DNA of 32,863 bases from Bacteroidia bacterium (GTDB lineage: Bacteria > Bacteroidota > Bacteroidia > Flavobacteriales > Flavobacteriaceae). Position numbers and translations under genes: made by a program. Below are positions 8,461 through 18,019 of the stretch, piece by piece; the stretch's first letter is position 1; the number at the start of each line of letters is the position of its first letter. The notes beneath the pieces were generated by a model, which was given only the letters and a program-made list of their open reading frames with translations, did no database searches and was not told the origin of the DNA. The stretch lies in NCBI GenBank assembly GCA_030429455.1, contig JAUIFC010000026.1, positions 1-32,863 on the forward strand, given 5' to 3'.

Positions 8461-9774
8461 ATGAAAACAAACTTAAACGCTAATCTACTTATTACTTCTT
8501 TAATATATCTATTTACATGTAGTTGTATTTCTTCAGAAGATAAAGAGCAAACAACACAATCCAACATAGCTGTTACAAAAATTATTAAAACTAAAGATGG
8601 GTTTCAACTCCTTTTAAATGACGAACCTTTCTATATTCAAGGTGCTGGATTGGGTGATGGCAGCATTAAAGACTTAGCCGCCCATGGTGCAAATGCGTTA
8701 AGAACTTGGAGCACAGATAATGGTAAAAATATTTTGGATGAAGCTCATAAAAATGGATTAAAAGTCATGATGGGAATTTGGGTTGGTCTTGAAAGACATG
8801 GTTTTGATTATAATGATGAAAATGCTGTAAACCAACAATTTGAAAGAATTAAAAAAGCTGTTCTTGAGTTAAAGGACCATCCTGCGTTATTATTATGGGG
8901 TATTGGAAACGAAATAAATCATCAATCAACTAACCCTAAGGTTTGGGATGCTGTTAACGATATCTCCAAGATGATTCACGATGTAGATCCTAATCATCTA
9001 ACTACGACATGTTTAGCTGGTATCGATAAAAAGAATATAGAATTATTAGCCAAAAGAGCTTCGGATTTAGACTTTATAAGCACACAACTTTATGCGGGAA
9101 TTGAAGTTTTACCAAGGTTGGTCAAAGAATCTGGATATACAGGACCATTATTGGTCACGGAATGGGGCGCAACAGGGTATTGGGAAGTGGCAAAAACCTC
9201 TTGGGATGCACCTGTGGAAAACAATAGCTCTGTAAAAGCAGATTTTTATTTAAGTCGTTACAAAAAATCTATAGCTTCTCAAAAACAGCAAGTTATAGGT
9301 TCCTTTGTGTTTTTATGGGGACAAAAACAAGAGCGAACACCAACATGGTTTGGAATGTTTATGCCAGATGGAAACTATACAGAATCTGTCGATGTCATGC
9401 ACTACATTTGGAAAGGTGAGTGGCCTTCCAATAGGTCTCCAAGATTAAATAGTTTTACTTTGGATGCTAAAAATGCTTATCAAAATGTAACATTAAAAAA
9501 GGGACAAATGTATTCGGCAAACGTTGATGTCAAAGATCCTGATAGTGATGAATTGACATATATATGGGAAATTATGGAAGAAAGTATGTCTAATAAGACA
9601 GGTGGCGATAGAGAATATATTCCGGATACATTAAATGATTTGTTCATCAGTTCTTCAAATGAAAATGCAGAATTTAAAGCGCCTTCAAAATCTGGTGCTT
9701 ATCGACTTTTTATTTCAGTGAAAGATGGAAATAAACATACAGCGCATGCTAATATTCCGTTTTTTGTAGAGTAA
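8461..9774 (+). CDS. Lipoprotein glycoside hydrolase, clan GH-A (GH2-type TIM barrel)
   Basis: 437 residues from the ATG at 8461. The frame extends upstream to a TTG at 8404, but that would place a non-signal segment before a clear lipoprotein signal peptide (hydrophobic stretch ending LFTCSC), so the ATG is chosen. Residues about 40-330 form a TIM-barrel hydrolase of clan GH-A: FYIQGAGLGDG near strand 1, ALRTWS, LLLWGIGNEINH with E151 as likely acid/base, and LLVTEWGATGYW with E234 as likely nucleophile. The rest (about 335-437) looks like a beta-sandwich, with DPDSDELTYIW typical of PKD/Ig-like domains. The enzyme is probably lipid-anchored in the envelope and acts on a beta-linked glycan; the substrate cannot be read from sequence. 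It begins 49 bases after the PLDc_N gene and converges on mscS with only 17 bases between stops. Confidence 0.85.
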   Translation: MKTNLNANLLITSLIYLFTCSCISSEDKEQTTQSNIAVTKIIKTKDGFQLLLNDEPFYIQGAGLGDGSIKDLAAHGANALRTWSTDNGKNILDEAHKNGLKVMMGIWVGLERHGFDYNDENAVNQQFERIKKAVLELKDHPALLLWGIGNEINHQSTNPKVWDAVNDISKMIHDVDPNHLTTTCLAGIDKKNIELLAKRASDLDFISTQLYAGIEVLPRLVKESGYTGPLLVTEWGATGYWEVAKTSWDAPVENNSSVKADFYLSRYKKSIASQKQQVIGSFVFLWGQKQERTPTWFGMFMPDGNYTESVDVMHYIWKGEWPSNRSPRLNSFTLDAKNAYQNVTLKKGQMYSANVDVKDPDSDELTYIWEIMEESMSNKTGGDREYIPDTLNDLFISSSNENAEFKAPSKSGAYRLFISVKDGNKHTAHANIPFFVE

Positions 9775-9791
9775 ATATTTCAGGCATTATA

Positions 9792-10721
9792 TTAGTCCTT
9801 ATCCAATGATTTTAACGAAATGGTTTCGGCTCTAAATTTATTTTTGCCAAAGTCAAGAGTGCGAATGGGGAAAGGAATATTGATGTCATTTTCATTGTAA
9901 GCTTTCTTAATAGCTTTAATAGCAAGGTGTTTAGCAATCATTTCGTCTTTGGCATTTAGCTCTTTAATCCAAAACCTGACTTCATAGTTAATAGAGCTAC
10001 TGCCAAATTCTTTATAAAAAAATTCTATTTTTTCATTTTTTTCTTGTGGAACAACATCTTGAATCGCTTGGATGGTGATTTTCTCAACAAATTCCAAATC
10101 ACTTTCGTATCCAACACCACATTCCAAAATAGCTATGCTACGTGGATCGGTACTTAGATTCTTGAAAGGATTTTCCAAGATTTTGTTATTTGGAATGCAT
10201 ACAAGATTTTGATCAACCGTTTTTAAAGTCACATTTCTTAAATTGATGTCTATAACAAAACCTTCGTATTCATTTGTTCGGATCCAATCACCCATCTCAA
10301 TTTTTGGCATCACACTAATGGCAACACCAGAAAAAGTATTACTCAAGGTGCCTTGAAGCGCCAAACCAACAGCAATACCTACTACACCAGCTGTACCCAA
10401 TATCGAGGCTAAAGCCGTACTGAGATCCAGTGCGCTAAGTGCAATAAAAAAGCCTAGCAAAACCATAACATATTTGTAGATTCTTACTGCGACTACTCTT
10501 ATGGAATCCCACGCATTGGCTTTAGAAAGAATTTTGTTTATTAGTCTTGCAGATAGATTGGCAAACAGAATGAATAGTAAAAATATGACTATAGCTAATG
10601 CAAAATTGGGCAGATGAAATATTAATTCATCTACCCAATTGTCTAACTTATCTGTTAGTTTATCTAATGTATTTTTAGAATTTTCAATAATGTCTTCTTC
10701 CTTAGGTTGAAAATAAGTCAT
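9792..10721 (-). CDS. Small-conductance mechanosensitive channel, MscS family
   Basis: 309 residues. It has a hydrophobic helix at about 36-60, a second at about 83-105, and the pore helix TM3 with the Gly/Ala-rich pattern GTAGVVGIAVGLALQG then LSNTFSGVAI. The cytoplasmic beta domain follows: MGDWIRTNEYEGFVIDINLRN, VCIPNNKILENPFKNLS. A C-terminal alpha/beta domain ends in NDINIPFPIRTLDFG, typical of MscS. The protein sits in the inner membrane and releases osmolytes on hypo-osmotic shock. The gene follows dps by 6 bases, so the two are probably one stress operon driven from the dps promoter. Confidence 0.95.
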   Translation of the reverse strand: MTYFQPKEEDIIENSKNTLDKLTDKLDNWVDELIFHLPNFALAIVIFLLFILFANLSARLINKILSKANAWDSIRVVAVRIYKYVMVLLGFFIALSALDLSTALASILGTAGVVGIAVGLALQGTLSNTFSGVAISVMPKIEMGDWIRTNEYEGFVIDINLRNVTLKTVDQNLVCIPNNKILENPFKNLSTDPRSIAILECGVGYESDLEFVEKITIQAIQDVVPQEKNEKIEFFYKEFGSSSINYEVRFWIKELNAKDEMIAKHLAIKAIKKAYNENDINIPFPIRTLDFGKNKFRAETISLKSLDKD

Positions 10722-10727
10722 TTACAT

Positions 10728-11201
10728 TTATTTTAATTTTTTGGTCCATACTTCAAGCATCCAGCTTGTTTTCTCAAGTTCGGCAATATAAGTTCCAATA
10801 AAATCTAGTGTTCCTTCATCTTCTCCTAGATCTGCTGCTTTAGAAACAGTGCGAAGCTGATTCAAAATTTTACCATGATCGCTCAATAAAATATCAATCA
10901 TTTTTCTGTCATTCAAGTTGTTATCAGATTCACTGATGTTTGTCATTTTTAGGTATTCTGAAAGATTGCTTACTGGTTTATGCCTTAAAGTTAATATTCT
11001 TTCCGCAATTTCGTCAATTTTTAATTTTGCATCATCGTACATTTCTTCAAATTTGGCATGAAGATCAAAAAAATTAATGCCTTCAACATTCCAATGAAAG
11101 TTTCTCAATTTTTGATAATACAAGTGATAGTCAGCAAGTAGGATGTTTAATTGTTCTACTGTTTTTTCTGTTTTTTCGGGATTTAGATTTAAATAGCTCA
11201 T
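10728..11201 (-). CDS. dps: Dps-like ferritin / DNA starvation protein
   Basis: 157 residues, standard for Dps. The intersubunit ferroxidase site is visible: H36 in NFHWNVEG, H48 in FFDLHAKFEEMY, with E52, D63 and E67 (IDEIAERIL). The protein assembles into a 12-subunit shell that oxidises Fe(II) with hydrogen peroxide and stores iron; some members bind DNA. The N-terminal tail here is short with few basic residues, so DNA binding is uncertain. It is first in an operon with the MscS gene. A good Bacteroidota promoter lies 27 bases before the ATG, with a TTTGTACAAA palindrome overlapping the -7 box. Confidence 0.93.
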   Translation of the reverse strand: MSYLNLNPEKTEKTVEQLNILLADYHLYYQKLRNFHWNVEGINFFDLHAKFEEMYDDAKLKIDEIAERILTLRHKPVSNLSEYLKMTNISESDNNLNDRKMIDILLSDHGKILNQLRTVSKAADLGEDEGTLDFIGTYIAELEKTSWMLEVWTKKLK

Positions 11202-11221
11202 GGTATTTTATTTATTATTAT

Positions 11222-11256
11222 TTTGTACAAAGTTACTTGTGTTATGGTTCACTTAA
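11222..11256 (-). promoter_or_regulatory. dps-mscS promoter with overlapping TTTGTACAAA palindrome
   Basis: On the minus strand, TAACTTTG (11228-11235) matches the Bacteroidota -7 consensus TAnnTTTG, with TTA (11254-11256) 18 bases upstream standing in for the -33 TTG. The last four bases of the -7 box begin the perfect palindrome TTTGTACAAA (11222-11231), a possible operator. The predicted leader is about 20 bases. Confidence 0.55.
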
Positions 11257-11350
11257 GTCTATTTCTCATTCCAAATATCTATTTTAAATAGATGCATTCT
11301 ATTGTTATCTCAATAATAATAATTAAAATAAATCATAAAGTACATACAGC

Positions 11351-11383
11351 TTGTAACATGTTGTGAAGTACAACGTATTTTAG
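11351..11383 (+). promoter_or_regulatory. Candidate promoter of the GLPGLI operon
   Basis: TTG at 11351-11353, a 22-base spacer and TATTTTAG at 11376-11383 (one mismatch to TAnnTTTG) lie 20 bases before the GLPGLI start. A small inverted repeat GTTGT/ACAAC (11360-11364 and 11370-11374) sits in the spacer. This is weak evidence, from position and partial consensus only. Confidence 0.3.
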
Positions 11384-11403
11384 TCAACTTAAAAAATTTA
11401 CTG

Positions 11404-12264
11404 ATGAAACAAACACTATTCTTATTTCTTATTTCTATTTCAACTTTTGCACAAAACATTACTGGTATTGCTACTTATCAAAGCAAAACAAACATCGATT
11501 TTAATTTTGAAAGTAAACAAATTCCTCCTGAAATGATGAAACAGATTCAGGCCAAAATGAAAAAAAGTTTTGAAAAAACCTTTACGCTAGCCTTTAATCA
11601 AAACGAATCTTTATTTGAAGAAGAAGAGCAGTTAGAAACACCTGGAATGTCATCGGGCAATATCAAAATGGTAACGGCAGGTAGTTTTAAGTCTGGGAAA
11701 GTTTATAAGAATATCGAAAAAGAATCCTATAAAAAAGAAAGTGACATCTCTGGAAAGGCATTTTTAATTGAAGACAAGTTGGAACCTCTAGAATGGGAAT
11801 TGACAGATGAAAGCAAGCAAATTGGACAATATATTGTCTTTAAAGCTGTTGCGGTCCAAAAAATTGATACTTCCGTTGCGCCTAGATTTTTGAAAAGGAA
11901 ATTCATGGAAAAGAAAAAGGATAAAAACGATACCATTACTTCACCATTAGACGAATTTTCTATGCCTAAAGAACGTAAAATCACGGCTTGGTACACTCCC
12001 CAAATTCCAATTAAAACTGGTCCTGCAGACTACTGGGGTTTACCAGGTTTAATTTTAGAAATTCAGGATGGAAAGACGACAATCTTATGTTCTAAAATCG
12101 TAATCAACCCCAAAGAAGCAATTGATATTAAAGCACCTAAAAAGGGTAAACCTGTTTCGAGAAAAGAATTTGCTGAAATCATGAATAAAAAAACGGAGGA
12201 AACCATGGAAATGTATAAGAATAAAGGTGGGAAAGATGGTTTTAAAATTATGATAAAGAATTAG
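11404..12264 (+). CDS. GLPGLI family secreted protein
   Basis: 286 residues with a signal peptide (MKQTLFLFLISISTFAQ, cleavage near residue 17). The family signature YWGLPGLILEI is at residues 210-220, after ITAWYTPQIPIKTGP. The rest is Lys-rich with stretches such as QAKMKKSFEKTF, and the C-terminus is highly basic. GLPGLI proteins are widespread in Bacteroidota, exported, and of unknown function. They typically sit directly before a TonB-dependent-receptor-like gene, as here: this stop codon (12262-12264) is followed immediately by the ATG of the barrel gene. The two are surely cotranscribed and probably act together at the outer membrane. Confidence 0.9.
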   Translation: MKQTLFLFLISISTFAQNITGIATYQSKTNIDFNFESKQIPPEMMKQIQAKMKKSFEKTFTLAFNQNESLFEEEEQLETPGMSSGNIKMVTAGSFKSGKVYKNIEKESYKKESDISGKAFLIEDKLEPLEWELTDESKQIGQYIVFKAVAVQKIDTSVAPRFLKRKFMEKKKDKNDTITSPLDEFSMPKERKITAWYTPQIPIKTGPADYWGLPGLILEIQDGKTTILCSKIVINPKEAIDIKAPKKGKPVSRKEFAEIMNKKTEETMEMYKNKGGKDGFKIMIKN

Positions 12265-15000
12265 ATGAAATCTACTTTTACCTTAAGTTTTACCATTTGT
12301 TTTCTTCTTTTTTCGACTCTTTCAACTGGTCAAAACATAAAATTGATTGGTCAAGTGGTGGATAGCGTCGGCAAGCCTTTGGCAATGGCAAGTGTGATTG
12401 CGAAACAGAAATTAGATAATAAAGCGGTTACATTTAGCATCACTAACGACGATGGTCTTTTTCAATTAAAATTGCCTAAAGAGGATACTTTTATAATCGA
12501 AATTTCATTTTTAGGATTAGAAACTTTGAGAAAAGAAATATCGACAATCAATCGAGAAGATGATATCCAAGACCTTTATATTTTAAAGGATAAACCCAAT
12601 GCCCTTGAAGGTGTAGAATTGGTTTATGAAATGCCTGTAAGCATAAAAGGAGACACTATAGTTTACAATGCAGATTCGTTTAACAGAGGTAACGAAAGGA
12701 AGCTGAAAGATGTAATTAAAAACATGCCAGGACTTGATATCAATGAAAATGGCGAAATAGAAGTAGAAGGGAAGGCCATTCAAAAAGTAATGGTTGAAGG
12801 TGATGACTTTTTTGATGGCGATTCTAAACTCGCTGCAGAAAATATTCCTTCAGATGCTGTGGACAAAGTAGAAGTGCTGCGAAATTACAATGAAGTTTCT
12901 CAACTAAAAGGCTTAGGAAATGACCAAGACAACTCTGCCATTAACATCCGATTGAAAAAAGGCAAGAAGAAATTTTGGTTTGGTGAAGTCAATTCTTCTG
13001 TTGGTTCTGGTGGAGATGAATTACGCTATCTGGCGAATCCTAAACTCTTTTACTACAGTCCTGATTACAGTGTAAACATAATAAGCAACTTTAACAATAC
13101 CGGACAATCGCCTATAACTTTTCAAGACTATTTTAATTTTACCGGTGGATTTAGGAATCTGAATGCTAAAAGCGGGACGCAATTTAATATATCAGATAGT
13201 GGTTTAGGTTTTCTGCTAAAACCAAATAATCAAGCTAGTCTGGCTGAAAATGAATTTATAGCGTCCAATTTTTCATACAAATACAACAAGAAATTGAATT
13301 TTAGTGGTTTTGGGATATTTTCTGGAAACCGAACAGGTTATGATAGTCAAACCACTAGAAATTATATTGTTACCGAAGAAATTGAAAATATTACAACCGA
13401 TACCGATCAACAAAATAATTTAGGTATTATAAAATTGAGTACGTTGTATAAGCCTAATGCCAATTTTCAGCTGGACTATGATGGTTTTTTAAACATGTCC
13501 ACACAAAGTGAAAACACAACGCGACTTTCTCAATTTTCGGATGTAAATAACAACATCACCGAAGTGAAAGACAATGATCCGATTTCCGTCAATCAAAATT
13601 TGAATGCTTACTATACACTAAGCGAAAAAAATATTTTCTCTGGTCAAATCCAGCATCAATACAAGGACGAAGACCCGTTTTATAATGCTGTTTTGGATGA
13701 ATTGCCTTTTGATGATATCATCGGAACAGACATGAATCAATCTGTCTTTAACATGAATCAAAATAGACGAATTAAAACCAATAAAATGGATGCTTTACTT
13801 GATTATTATCGGGTATTGAATAAAAAGAGTAACTTAAATTTTAGCACTGGAATAACCTATAGTCATCAGCAATTTAATAGTAATATCTTTCAGATTTTGG
13901 ACAATGGAACACAAATTGACTTTGAAGAATCCAATGAATTTAACGATGAAATATTCCCTCTTGAAAATGATGTAAATTACAGATTTACAGATGTATTTTT
14001 AGGGGTGAGGTACAAATTTGTAAAAGGCAATTTTACGGCGACTCCTGGGGTTTCGCTTCATAATTATAACCTTGAAACAGCACAACAGAATTTGACAACT
14101 TCGCTTAATGAATGGAAACTTCTGCCAGAATTGTTTGCCATTTATAATTTTAGACGTACTGAAAGTATCCGTTTCAATTACAGAATGACTGCAGAATATA
14201 CCGATGTTAACAATTATGCTGTAGGCGCAATTTTCAACAATTACAACAGTTTGTTTAGGGGAAATCGATTTTTAGAAAATGCCTTAGCGAACTCTTACAC
14301 GCTTTCTTACTTTAATTTCAACATGTTTAATTATGTCAATATTAATGCAAATCTTAACTATACAAAACGTGTAAATGGTATAAAACAAAATGCTGTAGTG
14401 GAGGAAATCAATCAAGTAACTAATCCAATCAACATAAGCAGTAATTTTCCAGATGAAACCTATTCGGCTTTTGGAAGCTTTTCCAAGCGATTTAAAAAAT
14501 ACCAACTTAAAACATCTGCAAGAGTAAATTACAATAACTTCAATAACATTTTTAATTCAGAAATTACAGGTTCAGAGAGTTTTACTCAGAATTATCAAAT
14601 GAGTATTCGTACTAATTTTGGTGAATGGCCAAATTTGGAGGTAGGCTATAACTACATCCGAAACCGCTATGATAATGCCAATACGTCCTCAACATTTATT
14701 ACAGAACGACCTTTTGCAAACATGCAATATGAATTTTGGAACGGTTTTGAGTTCGAAGCCGATTGGAGTTATTACAATTACAAAGATGTAGATGATACAG
14801 TTAGAAATGAATATGCATTTCTATCTTCGAGTTTGAGGTATCAAAAGCCAGACAGCAGGTGGATTTATTCTATCGATGTTACAAACTTACTTAATGTTCA
14901 AAGTATTAACAATGATAGTTTCAACCAAAACTTTAATACTACAAACGAGTTTTTTGTACTTCCAAGAATTGTTATGGCTACTATTCGTTACGAGTTTTAG
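12265..15000 (+). CDS. TonB-dependent-receptor-like outer-membrane beta-barrel protein
   Basis: 911 residues. A signal peptide (about 1-22) is followed by a carboxypeptidase-regulatory-like beta-sandwich at about 23-100 (IKLIGQVVDSVGKPLAMASV) and a plug-like domain at about 115-240 (GDTIVYNADSF, LKDVIKNMPGLDINENGEI, VEGDDFFDG, VDKVEVLRN). The remainder is a barrel rich in alternating aromatic and polar strands, ending in the outer-membrane signature MATIRYEF with terminal Phe. It corresponds to the barrel proteins usually partnered with GLPGLI genes. No SusD-like gene is adjacent, so it is not a classical glycan-uptake pair; the ligand is unknown. It starts directly after the GLPGLI stop with no gap. 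Confidence 0.9.
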   Translation: MKSTFTLSFTICFLLFSTLSTGQNIKLIGQVVDSVGKPLAMASVIAKQKLDNKAVTFSITNDDGLFQLKLPKEDTFIIEISFLGLETLRKEISTINREDDIQDLYILKDKPNALEGVELVYEMPVSIKGDTIVYNADSFNRGNERKLKDVIKNMPGLDINENGEIEVEGKAIQKVMVEGDDFFDGDSKLAAENIPSDAVDKVEVLRNYNEVSQLKGLGNDQDNSAINIRLKKGKKKFWFGEVNSSVGSGGDELRYLANPKLFYYSPDYSVNIISNFNNTGQSPITFQDYFNFTGGFRNLNAKSGTQFNISDSGLGFLLKPNNQASLAENEFIASNFSYKYNKKLNFSGFGIFSGNRTGYDSQTTRNYIVTEEIENITTDTDQQNNLGIIKLSTLYKPNANFQLDYDGFLNMSTQSENTTRLSQFSDVNNNITEVKDNDPISVNQNLNAYYTLSEKNIFSGQIQHQYKDEDPFYNAVLDELPFDDIIGTDMNQSVFNMNQNRRIKTNKMDALLDYYRVLNKKSNLNFSTGITYSHQQFNSNIFQILDNGTQIDFEESNEFNDEIFPLENDVNYRFTDVFLGVRYKFVKGNFTATPGVSLHNYNLETAQQNLTTSLNEWKLLPELFAIYNFRRTESIRFNYRMTAEYTDVNNYAVGAIFNNYNSLFRGNRFLENALANSYTLSYFNFNMFNYVNINANLNYTKRVNGIKQNAVVEEINQVTNPINISSNFPDETYSAFGSFSKRFKKYQLKTSARVNYNNFNNIFNSEITGSESFTQNYQMSIRTNFGEWPNLEVGYNYIRNRYDNANTSSTFITERPFANMQYEFWNGFEFEADWSYYNYKDVDDTVRNEYAFLSSSLRYQKPDSRWIYSIDVTNLLNVQSINNDSFNQNFNTTNEFFVLPRIVMATIRYEF

Positions 15001-15002
15001 TT

Positions 15003-15038
15003 TAAAAAACAATCCCCAAAATAGTGTTTTGGGGATTG
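15003..15038 (-). terminator. Rho-independent terminator of the T9SS cargo gene
   Basis: The arms CAATCCCCAAAA (15010-15021) and TTTTGGGGATTG (15027-15038) are perfectly complementary over 12 bases with a 5-base loop. Read on the minus strand the stem is followed by a run of six T (complement of the A-run at 15004-15009), so it terminates the minus-strand gene, whose stop is 28 bases before the stem. On the plus strand no T-run follows, although the hairpin could still protect the 3' end of the barrel mRNA. Confidence 0.85.
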
Positions 15039-15066
15039 TATACTATCAATTATGACGTTGGAGCTT

Positions 15067-17988
15067 TTATCTCACAACTATTTTTTTAACTAAATAAGAA
15101 GAAGATTCTTCAACACCAATTCTTACCAAGTAAACTCCTATTGAGGCTTCGGACATATCTAATTTGACATTAAATGAATTTGAAGATGATTTTGAAATCT
15201 TTTTAACTTTCAACTGCTGACCAAGCAAATTATAGATGGCAATGTATCCTTTTCCTGTATAGTTGGTATTTAAAATAGCCTCAAATTGTTTATCCCCAAG
15301 ATCGATAACTTTAAAATCCGAATTGTCTGCTAAGGAAAATGCATTTGTTCCTAATAATTGAATATTTACTGTATAGTCTTCAGTTTCGCCATAAAAGGTC
15401 TCTACACACGGGTCATCAGGCACAGGAGCATCCCAATTGGTTTTAGCACGCATTCTATGAGTACCTATTGCCGCATTTGGAGGAACAACCAAATCCAAAG
15501 TCTCTGTATGTAAGCCATTTAAAAGGCCAGGTGCAATTACATAATCTGTCACTACTTTTTCATTTGGAGTAAAGGTATTGTTATCATCAAAATCTATCCA
15601 AACTGTCAAATACTGCGATCCAAATCCAGTGGTAACAGTTAAAGGATAAGTAGTATCTTGAGTCAAATTTGCTATTTGATCCGAAAAGTTTCCATAGCCT
15701 TCGCAACCAGAAGCATTATTGATATCTGCTACAGAAAACAGTAATAAACCATCTCCAAGTGTGCAATCCATTGATGGCGAACAAATTTCGTTTTCTACCA
15801 TTTTCGTTTGCGAATTATTGCTTAGCAATTGATCCGTCGTTAATAGGGTAGAAGCAGAGATGTTGTAAGTTGTAAGATTCGAAAAATTTGATGGTTGTGC
15901 AAATGTAAAGGAGATTGTTTCTTCAGAATCAATGATTTGTGATATAATATCGGTTATTGGCGTTCCACCGTCCACACTATATTCTATTGGAACGTTAAAT
16001 TGCGGCGTAGCTCCAAAGTTTCTAACCGTTACTGTGACATCTTCGATTCCAAGACTAGTTCCACTTTCTGGGGCGTCAATGCTTAAAATACCAACATCAT
16101 TGCTAAGCAAATGGGAAACATTTCTACTGGATGCATCGTTAAGCGTAAATTGATCAGTGAGAAGTCGCGTTCTTGCTTCAATGGTATAGGATTGTCCTGA
16201 ATTAGATAAATCTAAAGTCTGATTGAAAGTGTAATTTGCTGTTTGACTGGCACTTATTGAACCCAAGAAATTTTCAGTAGCCACTAGATTACCGTCCAAA
16301 TAGAGTTCTATAGGAAAATTAAATTGATTGTTGGTTCCAAAATTTCTAATCGTAATTTCCACCGTTTCATTTGTTCCTAATATCCCATTTGTTGGTGCTA
16401 CAATTTGGGTCACCCCAAGATCGTCATCAAAGCCAGGCGATAATCTAAAAGAAGCTACTCTAGATTGCCAGTTGTTTGTAGATGTAAAATACTCCGCAGT
16501 TGTCCAAAAGGTAAATCCATCAGGATCCATAGCAGTATGGGAGTAATCTCCAAATCGATTTGAAAAGGTTTGTACGCCTAAGCTGTTTACAATATTAGTT
16601 TCGGCAACAGTCATTTGTCCTAGAGGATCATTATTATAGCGTCCTGTAAATGCAATTCCAGCTGGAATTGTTGGGCTGGCAAAATTGTAACCAATCCCTA
16701 TATTTCCTTGTAAATCTATAGCCGCGGAACCCATAAATCTGCTTATTCCATCTGCTGGAGCATATGTCCCTTCCTGATAAACACTCCAATTTAAAACATC
16801 GTCGTTTCTTAATTCTATCCAACGAATACCAGAAGTATCATTGCCATCGACATCGACATTAAAAGTAATTACCCAAGAATTATGAGTTCCAAAACTTCTA
16901 TAATTTGCAGCGTAAGAAATCACACCACCAATCATGTCAATACGCTGTGCTGTTCCAGGTTGAGCGACATCGCCTGTGCCAAAGGGAGCAAAAACAGAAT
17001 CAAAGGGTGCAACAGGAACTTCAAGTGGTGTGGATATGACAGAATTTGAAGGAGTTAACCAATCGACATCGATTTCCCAAATCTTCAAATGATCGTTAAG
17101 TATCGTCGGACTCCAACCATCGTCTTGCAGATATACAATATAGCCTGGCGTATTTGCAGAAAAACTTTGACCTAATAGATTTGCCGAAGCAGGACTAAAT
17201 ACCGTATTTGGGTTTGGAGTAATACCAGGAAGTGTGAAACCAATGATATTTGGATTTGTTCCACCATTTAAAATCACATCTCTTTCCAACACATAAACGA
17301 CTTCTGTACCACCTTTGTTTGCCGTGAGGTAATATCCATCTGGCCATATTGTATATTTGGGATAATCTGGAAAGGAGTCAAAACTAAACTCGTAAACATT
17401 GTAAGCACCTGTTGGGTCTGGAGAATCTGAAACTCCAATAACTAACGAATTTATTCCAGCCCCAAATTGGCTGACAAAAAAACGATCCGCCAAATGATCA
17501 TACATAACAATTGGATCGCCACTATTGTTTCCAGAGCCTAAAAATGTACCTAAATCTGTTGGACCGACTAATAAATTCCCGGATTTATCAAAAATTTTAA
17601 CCGCCGTATTTACAGAATTTACATAATGGTTTGGACCAGCAGCACCTGTAGGATCAGGCGGCGTTGCTCCACCAGATTCGTTAACAGAAATGCCATCAAA
17701 ATTTTCTAATAAACTCGCTGACGAACTGTAATTCCCATTTGTAAACTGACGTAAAGGATCTAAGCCGTTAATAGGGAGTCCATTAGGATTCAGTTTTTCA
17801 TTAGCTCGCAAATTATTTGAAATAATTTTTAATTCTGTAGTTCTAAAAGTTTCTGCTTGATTTGGCGTAAAATCCTTTAGAGGCATTGTTTTTCCTAAAA
17901 ATCGACCTTCAACAACTATTGAGGGATTGTTTTGTGAAAATGATACATATACACTAAAGACAAAAAGAAAAAAGAATAGTTTTTTCAT
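15067..17988 (-). CDS. Large secreted protein with CARDB-like and GEVED domains and T9SS type A sorting domain
   Basis: 973 residues. Signal peptide MKKLFFFLFVFSVYVSFSQ. Residues about 90-515 look like a beta-propeller-like region, with ESGGATPPDPTGAAGPNHYV near its start and repeated aromatic blocks. Two CARDB-like beta-sandwiches follow at about 519-625 and 632-728, each starting DLGV/DVGI and holding TIRNFG or TVRNFG. A GEVED-type domain with four Cys spans about 733-875 (WIDFDDNNTFTPNEKV, GETEDYTVNI). The last 80 residues are a T9SS type A sorting domain: GYIAIYNLLGQQLK, GVYLVRI and the basic end KKIVVR. By family knowledge it is exported through T9SS and anchored or released at the surface; no protease or glycosidase catalytic motif was recognised. 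It is monocistronic, with its own terminator and a long structured upstream region. Confidence 0.9.
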   Translation of the reverse strand: MKKLFFFLFVFSVYVSFSQNNPSIVVEGRFLGKTMPLKDFTPNQAETFRTTELKIISNNLRANEKLNPNGLPINGLDPLRQFTNGNYSSSASLLENFDGISVNESGGATPPDPTGAAGPNHYVNSVNTAVKIFDKSGNLLVGPTDLGTFLGSGNNSGDPIVMYDHLADRFFVSQFGAGINSLVIGVSDSPDPTGAYNVYEFSFDSFPDYPKYTIWPDGYYLTANKGGTEVVYVLERDVILNGGTNPNIIGFTLPGITPNPNTVFSPASANLLGQSFSANTPGYIVYLQDDGWSPTILNDHLKIWEIDVDWLTPSNSVISTPLEVPVAPFDSVFAPFGTGDVAQPGTAQRIDMIGGVISYAANYRSFGTHNSWVITFNVDVDGNDTSGIRWIELRNDDVLNWSVYQEGTYAPADGISRFMGSAAIDLQGNIGIGYNFASPTIPAGIAFTGRYNNDPLGQMTVAETNIVNSLGVQTFSNRFGDYSHTAMDPDGFTFWTTAEYFTSTNNWQSRVASFRLSPGFDDDLGVTQIVAPTNGILGTNETVEITIRNFGTNNQFNFPIELYLDGNLVATENFLGSISASQTANYTFNQTLDLSNSGQSYTIEARTRLLTDQFTLNDASSRNVSHLLSNDVGILSIDAPESGTSLGIEDVTVTVRNFGATPQFNVPIEYSVDGGTPITDIISQIIDSEETISFTFAQPSNFSNLTTYNISASTLLTTDQLLSNNSQTKMVENEICSPSMDCTLGDGLLLFSVADINNASGCEGYGNFSDQIANLTQDTTYPLTVTTGFGSQYLTVWIDFDDNNTFTPNEKVVTDYVIAPGLLNGLHTETLDLVVPPNAAIGTHRMRAKTNWDAPVPDDPCVETFYGETEDYTVNIQLLGTNAFSLADNSDFKVIDLGDKQFEAILNTNYTGKGYIAIYNLLGQQLKVKKISKSSSNSFNVKLDMSEASIGVYLVRIGVEESSSYLVKKIVVR

Positions 17989-18019
17989 AAGGAAAGATTA
18001 CTTGATGTTTGTGTTAATT

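Noticed and set aside
15010-15038. Terminator for the plus-strand barrel gene
   Set aside because: No T-run follows the stem on the plus strand, whereas the minus strand has six T directly after it; assigned to the minus-strand gene.
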